Source: Armigeres subalbatus
Lineage: Eukaryota; Arthropoda; Insecta; Diptera; Culicidae
Direction: 5' to 3'
Length of the DNA: 64,000 nt
NCBI RefSeq assembly: GCF_024139115.2
Contig: NC_085141.1
Coordinates: 366,764,759-366,828,758, forward strand
The translations under genes were made by a program, and so were the position numbers. Under the pieces are notes generated by a model. The model was given only the letters and a program-made list of their open reading frames with translations, had not been told where the DNA came from and searched no databases. Below are positions 1-8,110 of this stretch, piece after piece. How positions within the stretch are numbered: position 1 is the stretch's first letter; each line of letters opens with the position of its first letter.

Positions 1-450
1 CAACTGTCGTCGCTCCAATTCTTGTTTGGCTTCCAGTGCTTTTAGCTGATGCTCACGTAATTTAACCGAGTGTTTGAAAATTTGACTCTTTTTTTCTGAG
101 AGCGATTTCACAGTTGGCACCGCCAATGACACATTTATCACACCGCCGATATTTACGTTTTTCTTTATGGCACCAGTGCATCGCTGTGGAGCTTTCTGTG
201 GAGAGCGGAGGGGGGGGGGGGGGTTGAAACGCTTTGTTGTGTAATTCAAGACGCTGTACAAGTACATGCATTTGCTTCTTTGCTTCTTGTGTTCTTCTCT
301 TTCAGCCGCAAGACGTTGTTCCAATTTTAACTGTGCCATCAAATCACGATTTAGATTCATAACATCATCTTGAGTTGGTGTCGATGTCACCGGAGTAATT
401 AACTTTGCTTGAGGATTATCAAAAGACTTATGCATGCAACTGTGACAATG
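1..450 (-). pseudogene. Gag-like, coiled-coil-rich retroelement remnant (runs off left edge)
   Basis: Read on the minus strand from about 435 there is an open stretch (start MHKSFDNPQAKLITPV) rich in E, K, Q, R and L. After a run of 14 G/C at 210-223 it changes frame and continues as a Lys/Glu/Gln-rich helix ending KALEAKQELERRQL at the window edge. This composition resembles the coiled-coil part of BEL/Pao or other insect retroelement Gag proteins, but no zinc knuckle or protease is visible. The homopolymer run is the likely site of the frame break. The family is an inference; a non-transposon coiled-coil protein cannot be excluded. Confidence 0.3.
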
Positions 451-508
451 GTTGCAACTCTATATGACTCTATCTTTTTGTCTTCCGCAACCGGTAACCG
501 AAGGTAAA

Positions 509-892
509 CTACCTGCATGCCAAAACAGACCGCCTCTTAGGCGTACAGAGTTCTTGTCGACCTTTGTACCGCACTGGTCTCTGACAGCAGAGACGACGAC
601 GTCCTTGCTTGCACTGGAGGGTCACTTCCGCCCCCAATGACCTCACCTCGGCGTCGTCACTCAAGACCTCTTGGGCCAGCTTCATGTAGTTAGTCCCATT
701 AGTTCTACTGACCAGCTGCCAGGGATTTTCAGTCCAGGCTGGCTTGTACCCTCTTGCGGCCCGGCGACTTGCGCCTGGTTGGTGCCTTTCGCCTTTTTGG
801 GCCGAGAATTCCCTTCGGGCTCCTCTGCACCCCGATCTGCTCCGTCCAGACGACGTTTGGCCTTTATGGTCGCACGTCATTTGGCTTTGCAC
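509..892 (-). pseudogene. Probable LINE ORF1 (Gag-like) fragment
   Basis: A 127-residue minus-strand ORF contains the segment NYMKLAQEVLSDDAEVRSLG, resembling the 'YAEVL..M..DDKL..LG..V' block of ORF1 proteins of Jockey/I/R1-type non-LTR retrotransposons. After that block the frame degrades; a neighbouring frame (SKDVVVSAVRDQCG onward) looks more like the expected continuation, so at least one frameshift is likely. The N-terminal part is basic and Pro/Arg-rich, as usual for ORF1. No matching ORF2 lies next to it. Assignment rests on motif resemblance only. Confidence 0.35.
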
Positions 893-1024
893 TGAGCGCC
901 TTCACCGGATTGCTGCCTGAGCCGTTTCGCGCAGTCTTTTCTTCATTGGCCGTCAAGGCGATATAAATCGCCTCTTGGGCCATGGTCGCTCCTCCAAGGA
1001 AGGAGAAGGCATCGGCTTGAGCAC

Positions 1025-1433
1025 ATTTGTCGGCCTTCTTCTTCCTATTGGCATTACATCCCCACAGTGGGACAGAGCCGCCTCGCAGCTTAGTGTTCAT
1101 TAAGCACTTCCACAGTTATTAACTGCAAGGTTTCTAAGCCAGGTTACCACCCAAGTAACCAAAAGTTCCTTTAAGAGTACGTTTTTCGTTTAATCAGATT
1201 CACTGAGCTGCTTAAGCGAAAAATGTACTCTTAAAGAAATTTTTGGTTACTTGGGCATTTTTGCATTCGTATATCATGAGGCTAGCACGATGATACTTTT
1301 ATGCCCAGGGAAGTCGAGACAATTTCCAATCCGAAGATTGCCTAGACCGGCACCGGGAATCGAACCCAGCTACATGGTCAGCATAGTCTTGCTTTGTAGC
1401 CGCGCGTCTTACCGCACGGCTATGGAGGGCCCT
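1025..1433 (-). mobile_element. Feilai-type tRNA-derived SINE, copy A, interrupted by a MITE
   Basis: On the minus strand the element starts near 1430 with a tRNA-like head: a box A-like TAGCCGTGCGG and a perfect box B, GGTTCGATTCC, at about 1362-1372. A body follows and the GAA-rich tail lies near 1030. The same body recurs at 25,680-25,945 and 61,115-61,398 and as a remnant at 15,735-15,815, always in this orientation. The two internal boxes would direct RNA polymerase III. The body is split at about 1150 by a palindromic MITE. The name Feilai is from memory of the Aedes family; the tRNA-derived SINE class is clear. Confidence 0.75.
1150..1255. mobile_element. Palindromic MITE inside SINE copy A (CCCAAGTAAC ends)
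   Basis: Inverted ends CCCAAGTAACCAAAAG and CTTTTTGGTTACTTGGG flank about 105 bp, with further complementarity (TTTAAGAGTAC / GTACTCTTAAA). It separates two SINE halves that are continuous in the other copies, so it inserted after the SINE. The element at 34,783-34,878 shares the CCYAAGTAAC terminus and is probably a relative. There is no coding capacity. Confidence 0.7.
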
Positions 1434-1723
1434 TCCCACCACCCGCCTGTTAAACGCATCCTGTTCTTGTCTTGCGACTCGAACAGCCTGGCGGAGCATC
1501 CGAAGGATCTGTTTCAGTTCCTTACTAATGTTTTGCCTTGCGTTCGCGAACTCGATGTTATCATCGAGTTGCTCCACCCGCTGCTAGTTGCAGCCTCCGT
1601 CACTCCGCTCTCCGCCTCTCTGGGAGTAGACCTGTGCGCTGACGCACCACGCCGCCGCCGATATTTATTGATATACATCGACGCCGGTCAAGGTGTCGGC
1701 GCCGCGCTATACCCGGTAAAAAT

Positions 1724-1912
1724 CGTTTACTCATTAATGGGTACTTTTTGTCTGCTATCTCTTTCTCTCTGCTGAAAAATTTACCCATTTTGGGAGAATA
1801 AGTGGATTTACTCATTTAAATGAGTAGATCCACTTATTCTCTCAAAATGGGTAAATTTTTCAGCAGAGTGAAAGAGATAGCAAAGAAAAAGTACCCATTA
1901 ATGAGTAAACGT
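1724..1912. mobile_element. Fold-back MITE 1 (near-perfect 190-bp palindrome)
   Basis: The two halves, centred on TCATTTAAATGA near 1817, are reverse complements over roughly 90 bp, beginning CGTTTACTCATTAATGGGTA and ending in its complement. There is no ORF. Such a structure would fold into one long hairpin if transcribed. It abuts fold-back MITE 2. Confidence 0.75.
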
Positions 1913-1923
1913 GTTTCTCCGTG

Positions 1924-2109
1924 TAGGGCACTGCACGAACGAATCTCTTTCTCTTTTCTTCTTCAGGGAATTTGACGTTTACTGGCCTTGTTGTTTTCAA
2001 ACTTCTTTGCAGCGCGAAAGAGACAAAGAAATTAGAAAACAACAAGGCCAGTAAACGTCAAAATTTATGAAGAACGAAAGAGAAAGAGATGTTTCCGTGC
2101 AGTGCCCTA
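1924..2109. mobile_element. Fold-back MITE 2 (TAGGGCACTGCAC ends)
   Basis: Inverted arms of about 75-80 bp start TAGGGCACTGCAC and end GTGCAGTGCCCTA. Both arms carry the block GACGTTTACTGGCCTTGTTG or its complement. TA at both outer ends suggests a Tc1/mariner-type TA target, but it could be part of the repeat. It has no coding capacity and lies only about a dozen bases from MITE 1. Confidence 0.7.
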
Positions 2110-2260
2110 TACGCCGATTGGCTCCACGCCACCGAATTTCGTATTTCACGCCGATGATTGGCCAAACACAAAAATCACAGTGTGCAGTACGTTTGCATCT
2201 GCCGAACAAAGGCAACCTATCGGCATTAATTATTGTGCCTTGCAAAAAAAGACATCTTTT

Positions 2261-2286
2261 GTAATAATTTTCCAAGGCTCTCATAG
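2261..2286 (+). repeat. 26-bp direct repeat, left copy (target-site duplication)
   Basis: The sequence from GTAATAATTT to CTCATAG is repeated exactly at 2912-2937, immediately flanking the SINE-like insert 2287-2911. A long perfect direct repeat is what LINE-mediated target-primed insertion leaves behind. Confidence 0.8.
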
Positions 2287-2911
2287 AGCTTGAGCTTGAG
2301 CTTGAGCTTGATTGACTGCTCGTAGTTGCTTTTCCATTATGACCAGATCAGCTGTTCTTGCACAGGGAACCAACAGATGTTTGCTTGGGACTAGCAAACA
2401 TCTTCAATGTACAAGTACTGGTGATCTCATTTGTTAGGTCATACTGGCGCCTGCCACGTCAGAATGCAAGTCAATGTAGGGAAGGGGGAGGAAATGATGA
2501 TGCAATCACTTGCCCACTGCAAGCCGAATATACCTCTGCACTTGCCACGAGTTCATGCGGAATTTGTTGGAATTTCTGGGTTAGGTTGAAGAGGCAGAGG
2601 TCCGTCTTGGTTAACGAGCTGCCAATGTGATAGATAGGAGAAGGTAACTGATGGAATTTCTAATTGGATGTAGGAAACGAGCTCTATAGTTCATTTCCAA
2701 TTCTAGCAGATTACTGATAGAATACTCAAGTTGAACATATAGGAATAGTAATGGAAACGGTATGGAAGTCCATTTCCAGTTCTAGCGATTGCTAGAACAT
2801 GAGAAATAAAGAGAAAGATACAAAGTAGGAGAATGGAACGGACCTGGGATTGAACCCACGACCTCCTGCGTATGAGGCAGAAGCAGTAGCCATATGACTA
2901 CCAAGCCCGCA
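2287..2911 (-). mobile_element. Second tRNA-derived SINE family, full-length copy
   Basis: On the minus strand the element begins near 2911 with a tRNA-like head: box A-like TGGTAGTCATATGG and box B-like GGTTCAATCCC. It ends at 2287 in a (TCAAGC)n tail, visible on the plus strand as four copies of GAGCTT at 2287-2311. Perfect 26-bp flanking direct repeats mark both ends. A partial copy of the body, without head, is at 25,985-26,232. The uninterrupted duplication suggests a fairly recent insertion. Confidence 0.75.
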
Positions 2912-2937
2912 GTAATAATTTTCCAAGGCTCTCATAG
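2912..2937 (+). repeat. 26-bp direct repeat, right copy (target-site duplication)
   Basis: Exact copy of 2261-2286, at the tRNA-like head end of the SINE insertion. Confidence 0.8.
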
Positions 2938-3440
2938 ATGTGAAAAATTTCTCCGCAGTAAAAAAGAACGTGCTATCAAAGCATTCATCGCCACAATCCA
3001 CAACGTGGTGACCAAATTGTTAAAAATATCAAAGTAACTTTTTTTTCTGCAGGTATGTTTTTCTTTGCGACTAAAAAGGAGTAAATTTTTGTATGCGTGG
3101 GACAATAAATAGCTATTATACCTTTAGCACATTTGTTTACTTTTATCTCTGTCACTTTTACCCGCATTGGCGTGTTAAATGTTAGGTCATCCAAGAACTT
3201 CCTGGTTACAGACCTACAAATAAGCGAGCGTATCGATGAACTTCTAATCTCATATATAACTTCATGCAGAAAACCCTAATTTTGGTCGCATTGGATGGTT
3301 CATCATCTTTGAAAGGTTTGAAACATATAATTAAAGCTTCTGGAACTGAAGCACGATAGGGCACGTGACCCACCAAATTGAGCATTTCCTTCATTCCTCC
3401 TTGTACTTCAATTGCCAGGATTGTTCTGAATAAATTTTCG
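2938..3440. other. Gene-free stretch
   Basis: AT-rich sequence with stops in all frames beyond about 70 codons. I see no domain, terminal repeat or RNA gene. Confidence 0.5.
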
Positions 3441-4350
3441 ATTTATTGTGATAAACCATTCCCAAAGAAATGTTTTTTGATTTTCTTGAAATAATTTCCG
3501 AAGAAAGTCCTGGAGGAAGTTCTGAACAAATACCTGAAGAAAATTCCTGAGGAATTTCTGGATTTATTTCCGTAGTAATTTCTGGAGGATTTTCTGAAGG
3601 AACGCCTGGAGAAAATTCCGGAGGAATTCTTGGAGGAATGTCCAAAGAAATTTTTCAAGAAATTTGAGAATGTTGATAAATCCTTTAGGAGTTTCTTTGG
3701 AAATTGCTCTAGGAATTCATAGATATCTGAAAATTCTTCCTAGAATTTTGGGAGGAAATGGCGGAGGAAATTCTGAAGGAATTACCAAATGAAATTCCGA
3801 GGAAATGGAATGTCTAATGGATACATGGAAAAATTTCAGTGGAATTTTTTAAAAGTATATATTTGTGCACGTAGTTATCCACCATTCTGGCTTGAGTCTT
3901 GGTCTGCATACGGCTTCACCCAGTAGTGTTATTAATTAATTATAGTCGAATTCAATTACCATTCTGCTTTCAATGCACTGCTGCGTGAAGGACAAAAATC
4001 AGAGATGGCAACCCGTAAGCAGAGACACTTACGCGATGTCCGCGGGATAGAGGGAATCTCCTTTCAACAGTGTAATCCAACAGACTAATAAATAGATTCG
4101 CAATTCTTTTTGAGCTTTCCGAGGGATGGCTTTTTTGAGGAAAGACGCGTCAAATCTATTACAACTGTGATGAAGTTTACTCATCTACATGGGTAGATAT
4201 TTTTAAAAGTATTTCAAAAAGAATTTCTGAAGGAATTGTCAGAATTGATCTTAGAAACATTTTTGAAGCAATTTCCAGAAGAATTCATTAAGAAAATTTC
4301 GAAAGCCCCATGAAGTTTCGAAGCAATTCTTGAGGGAAATTTCAAAGAAT
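3440..4350. repeat. Degenerate GGAATT/AAATTTC-type short tandem repeats
   Basis: Imperfect repetitions of GGAATTTCTGGAGGAATT-like words with a 12-18 bp rhythm run from about 3440 to 3860 and again at 4200-4350, with unrelated sequence between. The same degenerate word family recurs at 13,390-14,350 and resembles the units at 39.5-45.6 kb. Short ORFs here (e.g. PPEFSPGVPSENPP) are by-products of the repetition. From 4350 to 4720 I see only AT-rich sequence. Confidence 0.6.
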
Positions 4351-4723
4351 AACCTGGTTTTATTTGTGGAGGTTTTTTGAATCTATGTTGGCTTCGTAGC
4401 TAATTAATAGTTTGAAAATGAAACTATGCTTCCAGAAATCAAAGGAGAAAGCACTATGTGTGGGGGAACCCTTCTAGAAGAATTTCTTGAACGATTTTTC
4501 AAAGAGATGAACATAAGTATTTTCAGCAAAACTTGAAAATCAAAGACTTCATAGTATTTCATGTTTTTTCAACAATACATAAATTCATTGTTTGAAGAAA
4601 TGCGATAGAGTTCATTAACCTTAACGAAAAGAATGTTATTTTCCTTCAACTTCACATTCAATAAATTATGTGAGTAATACACTGCAGGGTTTAGAAATTT
4701 GTTGCTTCTGATGATTTTTCAAA

Positions 4724-4728
4724 CGTCC
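4724..4728 (+). repeat. 5-bp target-site duplication CGTCC (left)
   Basis: CGTCC precedes the 5' LTR and is repeated at 12,779-12,783 directly after the 3' LTR, as Ty3/Gypsy integrases generate. Confidence 0.85.
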
Positions 4729-4888
4729 TGTTGTCATATCGGCATACCCCTCGTATTCTGGTTAGATCACACACACAGACTGAGAAGAGAGATGGAATCA
4801 TTGTACTGCAGTCCGTCGCGTAGTTAAGTTCGCTAAAATATAATTCTCGTAAATCCATAAACGTGCGTTTTATTATAAGACGAGAACA
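4729..4888 (+). repeat. 5' LTR of the Mag-like element (160 bp)
   Basis: Starts TGTTGTCATATCGG and ends GACGAGAACA, the usual TG...CA. It is identical to the 3' LTR at 12,615-12,778 except for lacking four bases (GTCA) after ACTGAGA. It would contain promoter and RNA processing signals; I do not assign a TATA box. Confidence 0.93.
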
Positions 4889-4906
4889 TGGTGTCAGAAG
4901 TGGGAT
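4889..4906 (+). other. Primer binding site, tRNA-Leu type
   Basis: TGGTGTCAGAAGTGGGAT directly follows the 5' LTR. Its complement equals the 3' end of insect tRNA-Leu (acceptor and T-arm side ending TTCTGACA) plus CCA, over 18 bases. It primes minus-strand DNA synthesis. Confidence 0.8.
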
Positions 4907-5061
4907 AACTATTAGGTTTACGTTTTTTCGGCGTTAATTTCTTGAAATCGCGGAAAACGGAAAAAAAAACATTTTCGGTTCAATCATTAAATAGTGTGGG
5001 CAGCGGCGGCCATTTTGTTTTTTTTTTTCATTCGAGTGATTGGTTTTGGATCCTCATCGAT

Positions 5062-6468
5062 ATGGATCAAACGCAGTTCCAACAGTTTTTAAATTACCAG
5101 ACGCAGCTATTTACAAAGCTGATGCAGGACATGGTGGCACAGCAGCCGTCATCTTCCAGTATTCCCGTTCCTCAACCTTCACCGCTAGCCATAGAGGGCG
5201 ACATGGAACAGAATATGGATTTCTTCGAGCGGAGCTGGAACGAGTATACGAGAGCAACGGGAATGGACGATTGGCCACAAGGAGATAATGCAAAGAAAGT
5301 CAGTATTCTTCTGTCAGTAGTCGGTGAAGCAGCCAGAAGAAAATATTTCAATTTCGATCTAACAGCGGCACAACAGGCAGATCCCGCGACTGCACTGGCC
5401 GCCATTAAAGCTAAAGTCATCACAAAGCGCAACGTCATTATTGATCGACTGGATTTTTTTTCGGCTGGCCAATATTCAGTTGAATCAATCGATGATTATG
5501 TTAGTCGTCTCAAGACACTGGCAAAAGTAGCTAAGCTTGGTGTGATCGAGGATGAGCTTGTTACGTTCAAGATCGTCACATCTAACCGATGGCCACAACT
5601 GAAGGCGAAAATGTTATCCATGGCTGACATCACGCTAATGAAAGCCGTGGATTTATGTAGAGCAGAAGAGATCGCGACCAAACGATCATTGGATTTGGCG
5701 ATCCCAGCACCCAAAGTGGTAGAGGTTAACAAGGTGAGTCAAGGCAAAGCAGCAGTGAGCTATCCCCGTTGCAAATTTTGCGGAGACCGTCACGAATTCA
5801 GCAAAGGAAGTTGCCCTGCCTTAGGCAAACGCTGTCATAAGTGCAACGGAAAGAACCACTTTGGAAAAGTATGCAAGGCCAACAGGAAACGGAAACAACG
5901 GGGATCACGACGAATAAAAGAGGTGAAGGACCAAAGCAGTGACTCAAACGATGAAACTTCAGGATGCGACGAATCTTCGGATGAATCGGACGCGGAATAC
6001 GAGATTGGGAAGATTTTCGACAACTCGGATCATGGAGGCAGTGTTCTGGCTGAACTCGATCTGAAATTCGCTAATGTTTGGAAGTCCGTAACATGTGAGG
6101 TGGATACAGGCGCCAACACTAGTCTGATTGGATTTGCAAGACTAGCAAAACTTTGTGAAATCGATCATCCTCCAATGCTGCCTTCGAAGCTACGCCTTCA
6201 AAGCTTCGGAGGAAATCCAATTAAGGTACTAGGTCAAGTCAAGATCCCATGTCGACGCAAAGGAAAGAAATACCGATTGGTGCTTCAAGTAGTGGACGTC
6301 GACCATCGTCCCTTGCTATCGGCAAAAGCAGCTCGTGAATTGGGTTACGTCAAGTTCTGTAAGACAGTCATGTTCAGCAAATCGAAGTCTATGAATACAT
6401 CCGATGAGCTTTTGAATATTTATCGAATTAAGGCACAGCAGATAATAGATAACCTTTGGCGTAAATAA
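5062..6468 (+). CDS. gag: Gag and protease part of the Mag-like gag-pol polyprotein (interrupted)
   Basis: The likely start is the ATG at 5062 (MDQTQFQQFL); the frame is open upstream to 4942 but without a better ATG. Gag has a capsid-like helical region (about residues 40-220). Two CCHC-type knuckles follow near 5,770-5,875 (CKFCGDRHEF... and CHKCNGKNHFGKVC), then an acidic Ser/Asp linker. A retropepsin has the active-site motif VDTGANTSLIG near 6,100-6,135. Codons after 6454 belong to the inserted DNA element and reach a stop at 6466-6468. The original frame resumes at 8111 in register, so host-element gag and pol were one ORF. Confidence 0.88.
   Translation: MDQTQFQQFLNYQTQLFTKLMQDMVAQQPSSSSIPVPQPSPLAIEGDMEQNMDFFERSWNEYTRATGMDDWPQGDNAKKVSILLSVVGEAARRKYFNFDLTAAQQADPATALAAIKAKVITKRNVIIDRLDFFSAGQYSVESIDDYVSRLKTLAKVAKLGVIEDELVTFKIVTSNRWPQLKAKMLSMADITLMKAVDLCRAEEIATKRSLDLAIPAPKVVEVNKVSQGKAAVSYPRCKFCGDRHEFSKGSCPALGKRCHKCNGKNHFGKVCKANRKRKQRGSRRIKEVKDQSSDSNDETSGCDESSDESDAEYEIGKIFDNSDHGGSVLAELDLKFANVWKSVTCEVDTGANTSLIGFARLAKLCEIDHPPMLPSKLRLQSFGGNPIKVLGQVKIPCRRKGKKYRLVLQVVDVDHRPLLSAKAARELGYVKFCKTVMFSKSKSMNTSDELLNIYRIKAQQIIDNLWRK
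6446..6454 (+). repeat. 9-bp target-site duplication TAGATAACC (left)
   Basis: TAGATAACC recurs at 8102-8110 on the other side of the nested DNA element. A 9-bp duplication is typical of Mutator-like elements. Confidence 0.85.
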
Positions 6469-8101
6469 GGGGGGGCTAGGGGGGGCTTAGCCCTCCCTAG
6501 AAAAAAATTAGCCCCCCCTAGGATTTGATAAGTTAGTTAGTAGTGATATCAGTTTTCAACATATAGCATAATGAATTACCGAAAAAGTTTGAAGACTAAA
6601 GAGTTATCTCTCATATTCATTCTATCATACTTAATGAAATGAGTGGAAAAAATTAGCTTCTTTCTGAATTCTGAGAAAGATTCCTATCAGCATCCGAGAA
6701 GGATTCTCATCAGAATCCGAGAAGAATTCTTACTTCAATCTCTAAATAATTCTTTTCGGATTCATCGAAGTATTCCAATCGTAATCCAGAAGAATTCCTA
6801 CTGGATTCTTTCCAGTATTGTTAAGCAATACCCTTGGGAATCTGTGAAAAATACCCTTTAAAATCCATGGAAGATTTGCTTTAGAATCTCTCGTTGATTT
6901 GCTCCGGAAGATCTCCAGATTCGTTTTAAGATTGGTTTAGGAATTCCTTGACAAATCAGAATCCTTCGGCGATTTGCTTCGTAATCCTTTGAAGATTTAA
7001 TTCGGAGTCTCTCGACGTTTTGCAAATGATCTGCGTTGGGATCTCTAGACGATAAGGAATCCGGCTGACGATTAGCTTCGGAATCCCACGAAGAATTGCT
7101 TCAGAATCATTCGACGTTTCGTTTCGGAATACATCGACGGTTTGCTTCAGAATTTCTCATAGATTTTGTTCAGAGTCCCTAAATGATTTTTTTTTGGAAC
7201 CATTCGATGATTTGCTTCGAAATCCTTTGATGATTTGCATCGGAATCCCTCAACGATTTGCTTCAACATTCTTGGAGGATTCCCTTCGGGATCGCTGGAG
7301 GATTCTTTTCGAAATAACTGAAGGATTAATTCGGAGTCGCTCGACGATTTGCTTCGAAGTCCTTCGACGGATTGCTTCGGAATCCTTCGACGATATGCGT
7401 CTTCATCCCTGGAACATTGCTCACGAAATACCTGGAACCATCATATTGGAATTCCTGGAGGGTTTTCGACGAAATCCCGGGAATATTCCCCTTCAAATTC
7501 CTGAAATATTCCCGTCGAAATTCCTGGAGGGTGAAGAATCCCTGCTACATTCTCGTCGGAATCTCTGAAATTTTTCCGTTGGAATTCCTGAAACATTCCC
7601 TCCGAAATCTCTAGTGGATTCCCTTCATGATCCCTGAAGGCTCCCATCGGTATTCTCGTCGAAATATCTAGAGATTTCCGTCAGAGTCCCTGGAACATTC
7701 CAGTCAGCATCACTAAAGGATTGTCATCAGAATTCTTGGAAGATTCTCGGTGGAATCCATGGAAAGTTGCACTATTTTTTTTCATTTGAGATAGATAGAA
7801 TATTTATGAAGTATGCAAATCTATCCACTGCCTGACGCTAGTTGAGCGCAATTAAACATAGACTGTGAGTTGTTGCTCACACGTGCACACGTGCACGTGC
7901 TTGAGAAAAGAGAATAATATGAATGAGTGTGATGGATCCGCAATTGCCTTAGGTGGTTGGACTGCATTTGTCACATTACCGCTGATAACTTGATGATGAG
8001 ATGTTAAAATGTTCGAGAATTTTCAAAAAGAGGGTCAATTTTGAGAAAAAATATAAAGGGGCTATAGCCCCCCCTAGGCATCGGAGGTAGTTACGCCAAT
8101 G
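6455..8101. mobile_element. Nested non-autonomous DNA transposon, Mutator-like by TSD length
   Basis: The ends are inverted: TTTGGCGTAA at the left and TTACGCCAATG at the right. Subterminal blocks also pair (TAGGGGGGGCTTAGCCC / GGGCTATAGCCCCCCCTA). Flanking 9-bp duplications are perfect, and excision on paper leaves the gypsy frame continuous, which confirms both boundaries. The interior (about 6,650-7,760) is a degenerate tandem array of about 24-bp words like TTCGACGATTTGCTTCGGAA. No transposase is present; ORFs up to 124 residues (7194-7568) are products of the repeat. Superfamily assignment is inference from the duplication length. Confidence 0.85.
6650..7760. repeat. Degenerate minisatellite inside the nested Mutator-like element
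   Basis: Repeated variants of GAATCCCTCGACGATTTGCTTC follow each other with a period near 24 bp, drifting into GGAATTCCTGGA-type words after 7,430. Individual units differ at many positions, so the array is older than the LTRs around it and was carried in by the element. Confidence 0.7.
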
Positions 8102-8110
8102 TAGATAACC

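Noticed and set aside
1350..1435. True tRNA genes at the SINE box B sites (1.4, 2.9, 25.4, 25.9, 56.0, 61.3 kb)
   Set aside because: Box A/B are present but acceptor stems do not pair and the sequence continues into a repeated SINE body.
1299..1577. ORFs over the SINE copies taken as genes
   Set aside because: They overlap the tRNA-derived SINE and shift at its indels; no protein motif.
5111..6023. Minus-strand ORFs opposite gag
   Set aside because: Antisense shadows of a confidently assigned Gag frame.
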